A stretch of DNA of 34,450 nucleotides from Candidatus Gastranaerophilales bacterium (GCA_944322665.1 CALUPM010000015.1:1-34450); one strand, 5' to 3'. Positions 23,152-32,269 are shown, counted from the stretch's first letter. The notes: generated from the letters alone by a model not told the origin. Made by a program: numbers and translations.

Positions 23152-23183
23152 TGAAGCCGCAGGCCTAAAGGCCTGCGGCTTCA
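23152..23183. terminator. Terminator between XRE gene and rpsA
   Basis: A 14-bp perfect stem pairs 23152-23165 with 23170-23183 around a TAAA loop. It is followed by ATCTTTTCTCTT on the plus strand and by AGTTTTAAT on the minus strand. It serves both convergent genes. Confidence 0.85.
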
Positions 23184-23207
23184 TCATATCTTTTCTCTTA
23201 TTTTTTA

Positions 23208-24284
23208 TTATTCAGCGTCTTTGTTGATGTCTTTTACGCTCAGGGCTATTCTGTGTTCCTGAGGAGTGAATTTCTTAATCAAAACTTCTACACTGTCGCC
23301 GACTTTGTATCTGTTGAACGGATTTACATTTTCTTCAGCCATTTCTGAAACCGGAAGAAGTGCTTCAACGCCGGGGAATATGTTAATAAATGCGCCGAAT
23401 CCGGTTACTTTATTAACAGTACCTGTGATTACCTGACCTTCTTCAAACTGGCCTTCAATCTGCTGCCACGGATCTTCGCCCATTCTCTTCAATGAAAGCG
23501 AAATCCTCTTTAATTCATTATCTATTTTGATAATCTTAACTTCAATAGTTTCGCCAAGAGAAATTACATCTGACGGATGTTTAATTCTTGACCATGAAAT
23601 TTCCGAAATCGGAAGAAGTCCGTCTATTCCGTTGATGTCAACAAATGCGCCGAAATCAGCAATTCTTACAACTTCGCCTTTTACAACCTGTCCTTCTTCA
23701 AGGGTTGAGAGGATGTTGTCTACAACCTGATCGCGCTGTTCTGCAACGGCCTGTCTTTGAGAAAGAATAAGTTTGTTTTTCTTGGGGTCTGCTTCCAGAA
23801 CTTTAACTTCGATTTTTGTATCAATCAAACCGTCAAACGGAGTGCCTGTTCTGAGTTGTGAAGAAGGGATGAAACCTTTCAAATCAGCAACGTCAACAAG
23901 AACGCCGCCTTTAACAATAGATACAACTTTTGCTAAAATTGTATCGCCCTGAATTTTTGCATCATTCAACTGTGCCCATGCTTGCGCAAATGCAAGACGT
24001 TTAAGTGATAAAAGCATGCCTTCATCATCGTTTTCTTCTTTAAGAACGTAAAATTCTTTTACGTCACCTACAGCTACGGAATCAGCACCATCGGAAGCCG
24101 GAATTTCTTTTAATGGAAGAACTGCTTCTGTTTTAGCGCCTTTTACGCTTACAAGAAATCCTTCCTGTTCTTTTTTTATAACCGTACCTTCTACAATGTC
24201 TGCAACCGCGTTGCCTGAGGCTAAAGATTCTTCAAGTAATCTTTCAAATTCATCCTGAGTTGTTTTTTCTAATGTTGTTGTCAT
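23208..24284 (-). CDS. rpsA: Ribosomal protein S1 (four S1 domains)
   Basis: A 358-residue protein with four S1 RNA-binding domains (about 28-97, 114-180, 197-267 and 284-352). The last two are the best conserved: VKGEVVRIADFGAFVDINGI and ITGTVNKVTGFGAFINIFPG. The E. coli protein has six domains; four is usual in cyanobacteria-like and Gram-positive lineages. It helps the 30S subunit bind and unfold mRNA, which matters here because several genes lack a good ribosome binding site. The ATG at 24284 has GAAAGGAAAA upstream. It follows ispH by 43 bp on the same strand and is probably co-transcribed with it. Confidence 0.93.
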   Translation of the reverse strand: MTTTLEKTTQDEFERLLEESLASGNAVADIVEGTVIKKEQEGFLVSVKGAKTEAVLPLKEIPASDGADSVAVGDVKEFYVLKEENDDEGMLLSLKRLAFAQAWAQLNDAKIQGDTILAKVVSIVKGGVLVDVADLKGFIPSSQLRTGTPFDGLIDTKIEVKVLEADPKKNKLILSQRQAVAEQRDQVVDNILSTLEEGQVVKGEVVRIADFGAFVDINGIDGLLPISEISWSRIKHPSDVISLGETIEVKIIKIDNELKRISLSLKRMGEDPWQQIEGQFEEGQVITGTVNKVTGFGAFINIFPGVEALLPVSEMAEENVNPFNRYKVGDSVEVLIKKFTPQEHRIALSVKDINKDAE

Positions 24285-24327
24285 TTTTATTTTTCCTTTC
24301 GTTTTGTTAAGTTGATTTGTTATGTTT

Positions 24328-25194
24328 TTAAAAACTGTTTAATTTTTCGATTACAGCATCTATAATGTTCTGCGGGGTCGAGGCGCCGGCTGTTACTGAA
24401 ATGTCTTCAACGCCTTCTATAAGACTTTTAAAATTATCAAGTTCATCAGCGTTTTCAATATGAATTGTTTTTGTTATATTTTTCAGAATTTCCGCAAGGT
24501 GAGTTGTATTTGCGCTCTTTTTTGAGCCGACAACCACCATAAGCCCGCAATTTTCAGCCAGTTCTTTTGCCTCGCACTGCCGCATTGATGTGCTCGGGCA
24601 GATGGTATTTGCTATATGAATTTCTTTCGCGATTGAAGTCAGGTAATTGACTATTGAATTAAGCGTCGAGAGCATCTGGGTGGTCTGAACGACAACTCCG
24701 ATGCGTTTGTGCGATTTAATTTCATTTTCAAAACTCTTTAGCTGTTCAACATTTGAAGCAACTGCGACTTTGTCAGTCCACAAAAGCGCATTTGCTTTGA
24801 TTGCAACAACTTCCGGGTGTTCGGCTTTTCCTACAATTACGACAAAATAGCCGTCTTTTGCAAGTTCTACGGCTTTTTGCTGAACTTTTTTAACATCAGG
24901 ACAGGTTAAATCAACAGGAGTAAAGCCTGCCTGTTTAATTTTTTCAATAACCTCCGGACTTTCGCCATGGCTTCTGATAACGCATATTCCGTCGCCTTTT
25001 TCCGGCAGTTCATACAGCGTTTTTATGCCATTTGCTTCAAGTTCTTTTATAACATTTGTATTATGAATAAGTTCTCCCAGAACAAATACTTTTTTGTCAG
25101 GGTTTTCTTCTTTTAATTTTTTAGCGGTTTCAACGGCACGTTTAACTCCGTAACAAAAACCCGCATATTTGGCTAATTTTATTTTTTTCGGCAA
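24328..25194 (-). CDS. ispH: 4-hydroxy-3-methylbut-2-enyl diphosphate reductase IspH
   Basis: A 288-residue IspH (LytB), the last enzyme of the MEP isoprenoid pathway, making IPP and DMAPP. It is a 4Fe-4S enzyme. Cluster ligands C14 (AGFCYGVKRA), C98 (LTCPD) and C199 (TICPST) are in place, as are H44, H76, H126 and catalytic E128 (EHPEV). The start is TTG at 25194: the family begins just before the KLAKYAGFCYGV stretch and no ATG is available. Only a weak AGAAAGAAG lies upstream. It precedes rpsA. In some clostridia the two are fused in one protein, so this order is a known association. Confidence 0.95.
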   Translation of the reverse strand: MPKKIKLAKYAGFCYGVKRAVETAKKLKEENPDKKVFVLGELIHNTNVIKELEANGIKTLYELPEKGDGICVIRSHGESPEVIEKIKQAGFTPVDLTCPDVKKVQQKAVELAKDGYFVVIVGKAEHPEVVAIKANALLWTDKVAVASNVEQLKSFENEIKSHKRIGVVVQTTQMLSTLNSIVNYLTSIAKEIHIANTICPSTSMRQCEAKELAENCGLMVVVGSKKSANTTHLAEILKNITKTIHIENADELDNFKSLIEGVEDISVTAGASTPQNIIDAVIEKLNSF

Positions 25195-25292
25195 TTTAAA
25201 ATTGTCTTCTTTCTTATAGACTTGCGGCAGGTTGTACCGCTGTAATTATATTAAATTACAAAAAAAATAAAATGGCAAGGAAAATATTATTC

Positions 25293-25320
25293 AGGCGGCG
25301 GGTTTATAAACCCGCCGCCT
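25293..25320. terminator. GC-rich palindrome, probable terminator of the 898-residue gene
   Basis: A 28-bp perfect palindrome whose arms are AGGCGGCGGGTT and AACCCGCCGCCT around TATA. It lies 31 bp past the stop of the minus-strand gene at 25351; on that strand it is followed by GAATAATATTTT, a weak T tract. It also separates that gene from ispH. Confidence 0.7.
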
Positions 25321-25350
25321 GCTTCAACTACAAACTTTGCACCTGAAAAC

Positions 25351-28047
25351 TTAAGCATTTAAATACATTGTTGAATCATTTTCTTCTAATTTCTTACGGG
25401 TTTGAGGATCAATTGCCGGAGTATAAGCCATCTTGATATCCCGTTGTATTCCTTTTTCAGCTTTTATATTTTCAAATCCGTCATTTCCGGCATATTGCGA
25501 ACCTCCTGAAGTCTGAACTCCGTTTTTATCGGCTTTTGCCTCTTCAAGTTCATCCTTGCTGAAATATTGAGAAAAGCCTGAATCTTGTTTCAAATTTGCC
25601 AGCTGGTCTTTTACCTGAAAACTTGTTGAACGTTTCATTACAGTAATTATCTTATTAACAGCATCGACAGGAAGACCCACCGAAAGCATTGTTTCACCCA
25701 TGCCCTGCTCTACGACACCTGTGAGCATTGTTGTTCTTGCTATCAATGTATAAATAAGACGTTTATTTGCCAGACCCGAAAGCTCTGCAAATTTCATCAG
25801 CATTTCTATTTTTTTAGCCGGCGGTGCACTTTCAAAAAGTTTTGTAAAATATTCACGCCTTTGAGCCGGCGTAAGTTCACGTAATTCACGTGTTGTCAGC
25901 TTTCCGCTGCCAAGGACTTCTTCCAGTTCTGCTGCTGCAGTTTCATTGCTAAGTGCCATTTCTGCAGCAAATCTTACTATCTCCGTTTGCTGCACCGTAG
26001 GAGAAGACAACTTGTGAATTACTTCACTTGCAGCATTGATAGCCTCTGCATTGCCGGACGCATAGACAACATCCATTGCCGCAGACTGTACATCCGGATC
26101 ATAACTTCCGATATTTCCGGCAGTATGGGTCTGGACTTCGCTGTATTTCGACGACATCATTGTGGTGTGCGCCTCAAGCTGGTTATCTTTGTCCAAATCT
26201 TTAATCTGGTCAGACAATATGTTTAACTGTTCAATTGCTTTATCTTTGTCGTCACCAAAAATATCTTCCAAATGTTCTTTCATATAGTTGAAAGCTGCCG
26301 TCTGATTTTCTTTGTCAAACCTTGTTATAACACCTGCCTCGTTTGCTGCGGCAGTTGCCTGTTCGGAATGTTGTGTTAAAATCTGTAAACCTTCCAGCTG
26401 ATAATCAGAGTTCAATTCATCTGCTCTTGCTGCCGTTTCTGCGACAACATCTGTCGATGAATGTTCAACGATAGCTTCAATCATAGCTTGCTGATACGGG
26501 GTTTCTCCCTCAGGCACCGCTAATGCCCGTTCTTTTACCCCGCGCTGGACATTAAGCGACTCATCACCTGCATAATCCTCTGCCAGAATTGCCATCTGTG
26601 CATTTGTTGCATTGTCCGTTGTTTTTAGCTTTAATCTTTCAGCACGCGCTTTATCCTCTTTCTGAATTTCGTTCTGAGCCTTGACAACAGCATTCAAATA
26701 TTCCGGATTATCTTCATACATTTCAATGTTAGCGGCATTCATTTCCGGCATTATACCATCTTTCATGCCGGCAAAAGAACCTTTAAACATCTCATGTAAT
26801 TTGAAAAATGTATTCAACATCTCCATATTTGCAGGGTCGTTAAGCAATTCATCCATTAATTGCGAATAGAATTTAGCCTTTTGTTCTTTACTCAGACCTT
26901 CAGTTGCCGCCTTGGAATAGGCAGTCAACACATTGAGCTTTTGTTCCGGAGTCTGGGCGGCATTATAAGCTTCGCCGAATTTTGAATCCTGCAAACCTTT
27001 CATAACCCCGTAATCAACCTGTTTTGACGGATCCTTGGCTCTTTCTTCCGCTATATCTATAAGCATTTCATTTCTTTTCACAAATTTTTCAAGTTTTTCT
27101 TTTCGTTTTTGTTCTTGTGAAGTCAATTTATCCTGTTTACTGTTCAGGTAATCTAATTCAACCTGTTCTTTGGTCTTTCCGAGTTCCTTTAATTGCGCAC
27201 TCATTTCATCCGGAGTAAGAATTGTCTGAAATTGCTCATTTTTAGCATGGGCAATAGCTTTTGATATGAACTCCTGTGCCTCAAGATATGCCTTCTGACC
27301 GTCGGACAAATTTTCTTCATCCTGATTGAAAATATAATCGTGGTGTAAAGACTTAAATCTCGTATCACCATTTTTGAGACCATCCAAAAAGGTTTCAAAA
27401 CTAAGGTGATTTTCATTTGAAGCCTGTACGATACTCATTAAAAATTCAAATCCGTTTCCTTTTGCATCAAGTTCTGCTAATTTTGAGAATTCACCGGTGA
27501 GGTTGTTTAATTGTTTATTTGCAGTATCCAAAAATTTCTTCTGCTCTTCAGGACTCAAAGCATTCCAGTCTTCAATACTTTTCGGATTTGAAGAATCTGA
27601 ATATAAAAAGATGTTTTTAGCTAATTCCAGAGTCAGAACTTTCTCTTTTTCTTCTTTTGAAAGTTTTGAAAATTCTTTGTGGTTAAAGGGCTTATCTTCT
27701 GCAGGGTGTCCGGTATCAGAAGATTTATTAACATCTTCTGCGTTTGAAGCTGCTTGATTTGCTCCGGTACTGCCTTCAGCTCTCGCCGCACGCTCCGTAC
27801 CAAATTTAGCATTAACAATCTCAAGCTGTTTTTCAAAACTCAAGGTTTCAAAGCCCGGACAATCTTTGCACAACTTTTCAAACTGTTCTTTTGTCACACA
27901 CAGCTTCTTATATAATTCTTTTAATTGTTCGTTTTCTTTTGACTGCCCGACCGGAACATTTGTTGTTGATTTACCTGCAGTATTTGTCTGACTGCTCTGT
28001 ACGTTATTGTCCGTCGGATAACCAGCCTTGTTTACATTAATATCCAT
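25351..28047 (-). CDS. Very large helical protein of unknown function
   Basis: An 898-residue protein of no family I recognise. Residues 1-40 are Asn/Gln/Ser/Thr-rich and disordered. Residues about 40-130 hold a helical segment with two nearby cysteines (KLCVTKEQFEKLCKDCPGF) and a low-complexity stretch. From about 130 to 830 it is nearly all alpha helix, acidic and rich in Ala, Glu, Lys and Gln. Several phrases recall each other, such as LSKEEKEKVL, LSPEEQKKFL and LTPAQRREYF, and there may be alpha-solenoid repeats at about 550-720. The C-terminus is disordered (ENDSTMYLNA). There is no signal peptide, and only a weak hydrophobic patch near 745-780. The ATG at 28047 follows GAGAG. It could be a cytosolic scaffold or a protein exported without a signal peptide; both are guesses. 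Confidence 0.85.
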   Translation of the reverse strand: MDINVNKAGYPTDNNVQSSQTNTAGKSTTNVPVGQSKENEQLKELYKKLCVTKEQFEKLCKDCPGFETLSFEKQLEIVNAKFGTERAARAEGSTGANQAASNAEDVNKSSDTGHPAEDKPFNHKEFSKLSKEEKEKVLTLELAKNIFLYSDSSNPKSIEDWNALSPEEQKKFLDTANKQLNNLTGEFSKLAELDAKGNGFEFLMSIVQASNENHLSFETFLDGLKNGDTRFKSLHHDYIFNQDEENLSDGQKAYLEAQEFISKAIAHAKNEQFQTILTPDEMSAQLKELGKTKEQVELDYLNSKQDKLTSQEQKRKEKLEKFVKRNEMLIDIAEERAKDPSKQVDYGVMKGLQDSKFGEAYNAAQTPEQKLNVLTAYSKAATEGLSKEQKAKFYSQLMDELLNDPANMEMLNTFFKLHEMFKGSFAGMKDGIMPEMNAANIEMYEDNPEYLNAVVKAQNEIQKEDKARAERLKLKTTDNATNAQMAILAEDYAGDESLNVQRGVKERALAVPEGETPYQQAMIEAIVEHSSTDVVAETAARADELNSDYQLEGLQILTQHSEQATAAANEAGVITRFDKENQTAAFNYMKEHLEDIFGDDKDKAIEQLNILSDQIKDLDKDNQLEAHTTMMSSKYSEVQTHTAGNIGSYDPDVQSAAMDVVYASGNAEAINAASEVIHKLSSPTVQQTEIVRFAAEMALSNETAAAELEEVLGSGKLTTRELRELTPAQRREYFTKLFESAPPAKKIEMLMKFAELSGLANKRLIYTLIARTTMLTGVVEQGMGETMLSVGLPVDAVNKIITVMKRSTSFQVKDQLANLKQDSGFSQYFSKDELEEAKADKNGVQTSGGSQYAGNDGFENIKAEKGIQRDIKMAYTPAIDPQTRKKLEENDSTMYLNA

Positions 28048-28150
28048 GATACTCTCTTGGTTGGTAACACCTTAAACATGTAAAAACATGATAGTTTGTA
28101 AAATTTCCTCATGTCTTACATTTCTTTACAAATATTTACATCTATAGGAG

Positions 28151-28843
28151 TTACATACCCGCGGCTATTCCATAAATATTGACATAATCGATATCATTTG
28201 TATTGTAATTTATCTTTTCATCTTTATATTCAACATCTATCCCATCGCCGAAGGCACCAACAATAAATTTATAAAAATTTTCATCTATCTGGGTTTTTTG
28301 ACCTAATATTTTAATTTCAGTCTGCCCGTTTTTTTCAGTGCTGATTTTTTGCCCTGCTTTTATATAATAAATATTTACTTTTTTCCCGTCTTTAAAGTTG
28401 AATCGTCTGACAAGCAGCCCGTCCGTCATATCTACAGTGATTATACGACCCTTTGCAGGCTTGATCAGCAGCGCTTTTTCAGCATTGTTAAGGTTGTCAT
28501 CCGTGCTGTAAAGGCAGATAAATCCACCCCCGAAACGTTTTATATTTTCCGGAACATCAACTGTTGCAACCAGAGTTTCTTTAGGTTTATTCTGCTCATT
28601 ATCAACATACATCTCTGTATTTACTGCATTTACGTCAACATTCATCCCTTTTGATGCACTTGAACTCATAGGACTCATCGCTAAAATTGTTGCTGCAAGA
28701 GGAACTGCAAGCTTTTTAATTTGTCTTGAAGGTTCATTATATATATCTTCATAATCTCTTTTTTCAGAATTTCTTTTACCCTCAAATTTCAATCCTGTGT
28801 AGCTTCTAGCCGGAGAAGCCGCTGTTACTGCACTAATCATCAT
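28151..28843 (-). CDS. Hypothetical protein with internal membrane helix
   Basis: A 230-residue protein without known family. Residues 1-40 hold SYTGLKFEGKRN and a charged stretch; a hydrophobic segment (about 44-60, LAVPLAATILAMSPM) follows a basic KK, like a late signal anchor or signal peptide. The rest (about 75-225) is a beta-rich soluble domain with GGGFICLYSTDDNLNNAEKA and DGKKVNIYYIKAGQKIST. A surface or periplasmic protein is likely. The ATG at 28843 follows GGAG at 8 nt, and a promoter lies at 28967-28995. The 898-residue gene follows on the same strand after 103 bp, with a CATG/CATG palindrome in between; co-transcription is possible. Confidence 0.8.
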   Translation of the reverse strand: MMISAVTAASPARSYTGLKFEGKRNSEKRDYEDIYNEPSRQIKKLAVPLAATILAMSPMSSSASKGMNVDVNAVNTEMYVDNEQNKPKETLVATVDVPENIKRFGGGFICLYSTDDNLNNAEKALLIKPAKGRIITVDMTDGLLVRRFNFKDGKKVNIYYIKAGQKISTEKNGQTEIKILGQKTQIDENFYKFIVGAFGDGIDVEYKDEKINYNTNDIDYVNIYGIAAGM

Positions 28844-28966
28844 AGTTCTTACTCCATTTTTATATTAACCCATCACATATAAAATATTTGTATGTTTGAA
28901 AACAGCAAAAAATAAATTTTTGCCAGCTTTATTCCTTCTTAATTCATTAACTACCCTGTTTTTTGC

Positions 28967-28995
28967 ATTATAATACGCTTTTCGGTGTTTGTAAA
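28967..28995 (-). promoter_or_regulatory. Promoter of the 230-residue protein gene
   Basis: On the minus strand: -35 TTTACA (28990-28995), 17-bp spacer, -10 TATAAT (28967-28972). The leader to 28843 is about 115 nt. Confidence 0.65.
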
Positions 28996-29027
28996 ATTAT
29001 ATATACAAATTTAACATTTCTTAACAC

Positions 29028-29056
29028 TTGCACCTCTTCTTTTTTTGTAGTAATTT
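29028..29056 (+). promoter_or_regulatory. Possible promoter of the aldolase gene
   Basis: -35 TTGCAC (29028-29033), 17-bp spacer, -10 TAATTT (29051-29056). The -10 is weak; TATAAA at about 29065 is an alternative without a good -35. Confidence 0.4.
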
Positions 29057-29096
29057 TCATGGTGTATAAAAAGTTTTTAAAAGAAGGAGAACTCAA

Positions 29097-30056
29097 ATGA
29101 GTGAAAGAAAATTAGTTGGAACAGGCGAAATGTTCAAAAAAGCACTCGCCGGCGGTTATGCTATCGGTGCTTACAACGTAAACAACATGGAAATTCTTCA
29201 GGGTATTGCCGAAGCTGCTGAAGAAACTCAATCACCTATTATTTTGCAGGTTTCTGCAGGCGCAAGAAAATATGCTAACCAAACTTACTTAATCAAACTT
29301 GTTGAAGCTGCATTGGCAACAACTACTGTACCTATTGCCCTGCACCTTGACCACGGCGCAGATTTTGAAATCTGCAAAGCCTGCATCGACGGCGGTTTTT
29401 CATCTGTTATGATTGACGGCTCAAGATTCCCGCTTGAAGAAAACATTAAACTCACTAAACAGGTTGTTGACTACGCTCATCCGCGCGGAGTTTCAGTTGA
29501 AGCTGAACTCGGCAAACTCGCAGGAGTTGAAGATGATGTTAAAGTTCATGCTAAAGATTCAACCTACACCGATCCTGAAGAAGCTGCTAGATTCGTTAAA
29601 GAAACAGGCTGCGATTCTCTTGCTGTTGCTATCGGAACTTCTCACGGCGCTTACAAATTCAAAGGCGAAGCTAAACTTGACTTTGAAAGACTTGCTGAAA
29701 TCAAAAAAGCTGTAAACGACATCGTTGGATATGATTATCCGCTCGTTCTTCACGGCTCTTCTTCAGTTCCGAAAGAATTCGTTGAAAAATGCAACAAATT
29801 CGGCGGCAACCTTCCTGATGCTCAGGGTGTTCCGGAAGATATGCTTAACTACGCTTCTAAACACGGCGTTGCCAAAATTAACATTGATACCGACTTAAGA
29901 CTTGCAATGACTTCAACAATAAGAGAATTCTTTATTGAACATCCGGAAAAATTCGACCCGAGAGAATACATGGGCCCGGGAAGAACTGCCGTTAAAGAAA
30001 TGGTTATACACAAAATGCGCGACGTTCTCGGAACTGCAGGACACGCTCAAGACTAG
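29097..30056 (+). CDS. fba: Class II fructose-bisphosphate aldolase
   Basis: A 319-residue zinc-dependent aldolase that interconverts fructose 1,6-bisphosphate with glyceraldehyde 3-phosphate and dihydroxyacetone phosphate in glycolysis and gluconeogenesis. The active site is intact: catalytic D85 and zinc ligand H86 in LHLDHGADFE, H183 in GTSHGAYKF and H219 in VLHGSSSVP. KINIDTDLRLAMT binds the substrate phosphate. Length and the HGSSSVP version fit the class IIB group of cyanobacteria and Gram-positives. The ATG follows AGAAGGAG, a strong site, and the codons used are regular, as expected for a highly expressed gene. It is monocistronic with its own terminator. Confidence 0.96.
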   Translation: MSERKLVGTGEMFKKALAGGYAIGAYNVNNMEILQGIAEAAEETQSPIILQVSAGARKYANQTYLIKLVEAALATTTVPIALHLDHGADFEICKACIDGGFSSVMIDGSRFPLEENIKLTKQVVDYAHPRGVSVEAELGKLAGVEDDVKVHAKDSTYTDPEEAARFVKETGCDSLAVAIGTSHGAYKFKGEAKLDFERLAEIKKAVNDIVGYDYPLVLHGSSSVPKEFVEKCNKFGGNLPDAQGVPEDMLNYASKHGVAKINIDTDLRLAMTSTIREFFIEHPEKFDPREYMGPGRTAVKEMVIHKMRDVLGTAGHAQD

Positions 30057-30080
30057 TTTCTTTAAGATACGACCAACCTT

Positions 30081-30110
30081 AAAAAGACCGCTTTTACAGG
30101 CGGTCTTTTT
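30081..30110 (+). terminator. Terminator of the aldolase gene
   Basis: An 11-bp perfect stem pairs AAAAAGACCGC (30081-30091) with GCGGTCTTTTT (30100-30110), followed by TT. The 190 bp from here to the ftsZ terminator hold only a weak GTGACC/GGTCAC hairpin at 30213-30239 and no gene I can support. Confidence 0.9.
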
Positions 30111-30300
30111 TAATACTTTGAGCCGGCAGGTTAAAGCGGAATTCAAATTCAACAAGCACCGGAAACTTTTAAATTTATACACAACTCCAAGAGACCAACT
30201 AAAAAACAAAAAGTGACCGTCAAATTTTGAGAGGGTCACCATACTTCCAACTTATATTGTGATTATAAAACTTGTATCAAATAACTTGCAAAATTTTTGA

Positions 30301-30336
30301 AAAACCTGCCGGATAATGTTTAGTCCGACAGGTTTT
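30301..30336 (-). terminator. Terminator of ftsZ
   Basis: AAAACCTGCCGGA (30301-30313) pairs with TCCGACAGGTTTT (30324-30336) with one wobble or mismatch. On the minus strand the stem is followed by TTC and then AAAAATTTT, 5 bp past the ftsZ stop. Confidence 0.8.
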
Positions 30337-30340
30337 AATT

Positions 30341-31519
30341 TTACTTTTTCAAGAAATCAGGGATTTCGATATTAGTGAAACCTGACCCCATTTGCGGCAT
30401 AGATGATCTTCTTGCCTGAGTCGGGGTTGCGCTGTTATTGAAAGCACCCGAGAAAAAGTCTGACGCACTGAGCTGTTTAACATCTTTTTTCGGAGGCTCA
30501 ACGGGCTGATTTTTAAGTTCAAAACCTGTAGCAATAACAGTAACCTGAATTTCACCCTGAATATTTTCGTTAATAGCAGTACCGATAATAACGGTTGCAT
30601 CGTCAAGAACCGCGTCATGGATAATATTAGCCGCATCGGTAACTTCATGAAGCGTCATGTCCGGACCGCCTGTAATGTTGACGATAACGCCGGATGCACC
30701 GTTAATAGAAGTTTCAAGAAGCTGTGAATTGATAGCGATTTCAGCAGCTTTGATAGCACGACCTTCGCCCTGACCTCGGCCGATACCCATAAGAGCGGAA
30801 CCTGAAGCCTGCATAACATTTTTAACATCAGCAAAGTCAACGTTGATAGTTCCGGGAACAGTGATGATATCCGAAATACCCTGAACACCTCTCAACAAGA
30901 CTTCATCAACGATAATGAAGGATTCATTCAGAGAAACTTGACGGTCGACAACCTGAAGCAATTTATCGTTCGGAATAACGATAACCGCATCAACAGCTTC
31001 ACGCAATTTTTCAAGACCTTGAACAGCCTGATTCTGGCGTTTGCGGCCTTCCCAGGAGAAAGGTTTTGTAACAACGGCAATTGTTAAAATACCGAGTTCT
31101 TTGGCGATTTTAGCAACTACAGGAGCAGCACCGGTACCGGTTCCGCCGCCCATACCTGCCGTAATAAACACCATATCGGCGCCGTCAAGGGCCTGAGTAA
31201 TTTCCTGCTGAGCTTCTTCAGCGGCTCTTTCGCCAACTGCCGGATCACCGCCTGCGCCAAGACCTGCTGTTGATTTTGTGCCGAGTTGAATTTTGTTAGG
31301 AGTTTGAGCAAAATTCAACACCTGCAAATCTGTATTCATTAACCAGAACTCAACACCTGAGAGCCCTGCTTTAATCATTCTGTTGACAGCATTACCGCCG
31401 CCGCCGCCGACACCTACGACTTTAATTTTGGTAGGGTTAATTGCGGAAGTAGCAGGCTGAATCTGATTGTTTGTTGGATCTTCTTTCTTTGCGAAGATAT
31501 CTGATACGTAATTTTCCAC
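30341..31519 (-). CDS. ftsZ: Cell division protein FtsZ
   Basis: A 392-residue tubulin-like GTPase that forms the division ring at midcell. Residues 1-30 are a variable tail. [14 protein letters not shown] (about 36-49) binds the nucleotide, the tubulin signature GGGTGTG is at 124-130, and [11 protein letters not shown] is the T7 loop that completes the neighbour's active site. A variable linker (about 345-375) leads to the C-terminal peptide [12 protein letters not shown], the docking site for FtsA, ZipA or SepF. The start is GTG at 31519 behind AGAGGT. It stands alone, without ftsA or the dcw cluster, as in cyanobacteria and some other phyla. Confidence 0.97.
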   Translation of the reverse strand: MENYVSDIFAKKEDPTNNQIQPATSAINPTKIKVVGVGGGGGNAVNRMIKAGLSGVEFWLMNTDLQVLNFAQTPNKIQLGTKSTAGLGAGGDPAVGERAAEEAQQEITQALDGADMVFITAGMGGGTGTGAAPVVAKIAKELGILTIAVVTKPFSWEGRKRQNQAVQGLEKLREAVDAVIVIPNDKLLQVVDRQVSLNESFIIVDEVLLRGVQGISDIITVPGTINVDFADVKNVMQASGSALMGIGRGQGEGRAIKAAEIAINSQLLETSINGASGVIVNITGGPDMTLHEVTDAANIIHDAVLDDATVIIGTAINENIQGEIQVTVIATGFELKNQPVEPPKKDVKQLSASDFFSGAFNNSATPTQARRSSMPQMGSGFTNIEIPDFLKK

Positions 31520-31608
31520 TTTGTTACCTCTTTATAGTTAATATAATAACATAATTCCGGATACACAGCCCGATTAGATTATACCGGACTCCCCAATTAT
31601 ATAATAAC

Positions 31609-31637
31609 ATAGTATTTTAAATAGGAAAAAAGTACAA
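31609..31637 (-). promoter_or_regulatory. ftsZ promoter
   Basis: On the minus strand: -35 TTGTAC (31632-31637), 17-bp spacer, -10 TACTAT (31609-31614). The leader is about 85 nt and contains a second TATAAT and TCCGG/CCGGA, so another start is possible. Confidence 0.55.
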
Positions 31638-31674
31638 GAATTTTGGGCGAATTATGAACAAAAGTTAATAAAAA

Positions 31675-32180
31675 AGTGAAGAGTGAGGCGTGAAGGGTGA
31701 AGAGAGTTGAAGGGGTGAAAAAACTTTATGTCATCCTGAGGCGCACGAGCAGATGATGAAAGGCGTCAGCCGTACCCGTTTATTGCGAGTGCGAAAAGCC
31801 GAAGGATCTCTTGAAAATGCCATGAGATTCTTCAGTCACTTCGTTCCCTCAGAATGACGTTAAGTTGTGCGATAAAATTCTGCGTTTCCTCATAATGACA
31901 TGGGAAAATAGGACGTCATCCTGAGGCGCACGAGCAGAGGGTGAAAGGCGTCAGCCGTACCCGTTTATTGCGAGTGCGAAAGCCGAAGGATCCCCTTAAA
32001 ATCCCAGAAGATTCTTCGGGCTTCGCCCTCAGAATGACGTGGCTCGCAAGAGGATTCTTCGGTCGCAATGCTTCCTCAGAATGACGTGCGAAAAAAGATA
32101 CGTCATCCTGAGGCTTTAGCCGAAGGATCCCCTAAAAACGCGATGAGATTCTTCGGTCGTTACACTTCCTCAGAATGACA
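31675..32180 (+). repeat. Cluster of TCATCCTGAGG-type foldback repeats, copies B, C and D
   Basis: After a GTGAAGGGT-type run (31675-31720) come three units: B 31731-31859, C 31916-32039 and D 32103-32180, plus a half unit at 32053-32086. Each starts TCATCCTGAGG and ends CCTCAGAATGAC, and has CCGAAGGATC and GATTCTTCGG (or close variants) inside, so each can fold on itself. B and C share a long arm with GTCAGCCGTACCCGTTTATT, also found inverted in copy A (8107-8186); D lacks it. No protein frame. These fill the gap between ftsZ and the next gene together with the following entries. Confidence 0.88.
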
Positions 32181-32232
32181 GGAATTTTTTTTCGGATTAA
32201 GTAAATCAGACCGGCTTGCTCTAAAAAGGGAA

Positions 32233-32269
32233 AGGCGCCCGTGTGTAATTACTATAAATTCGGGCGCCT
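32233..32269 (-). terminator. Hairpin, possible distal terminator of the surface protein gene
   Basis: A 9-bp perfect stem AGGCGCCCG/CGGGCGCCT (32233-32241 and 32261-32269) has a 19-nt loop. On the minus strand it is followed by TTCCCTTTTT. It lies 350 bp past the stop at 32621, so it is only a candidate. Confidence 0.45.

Noticed and set aside
29913-30242. 109-codon minus-strand frame over the end of the aldolase gene
   Set aside because: It crosses the aldolase terminator and most of it is the antisense of a well-supported gene; no start signals.
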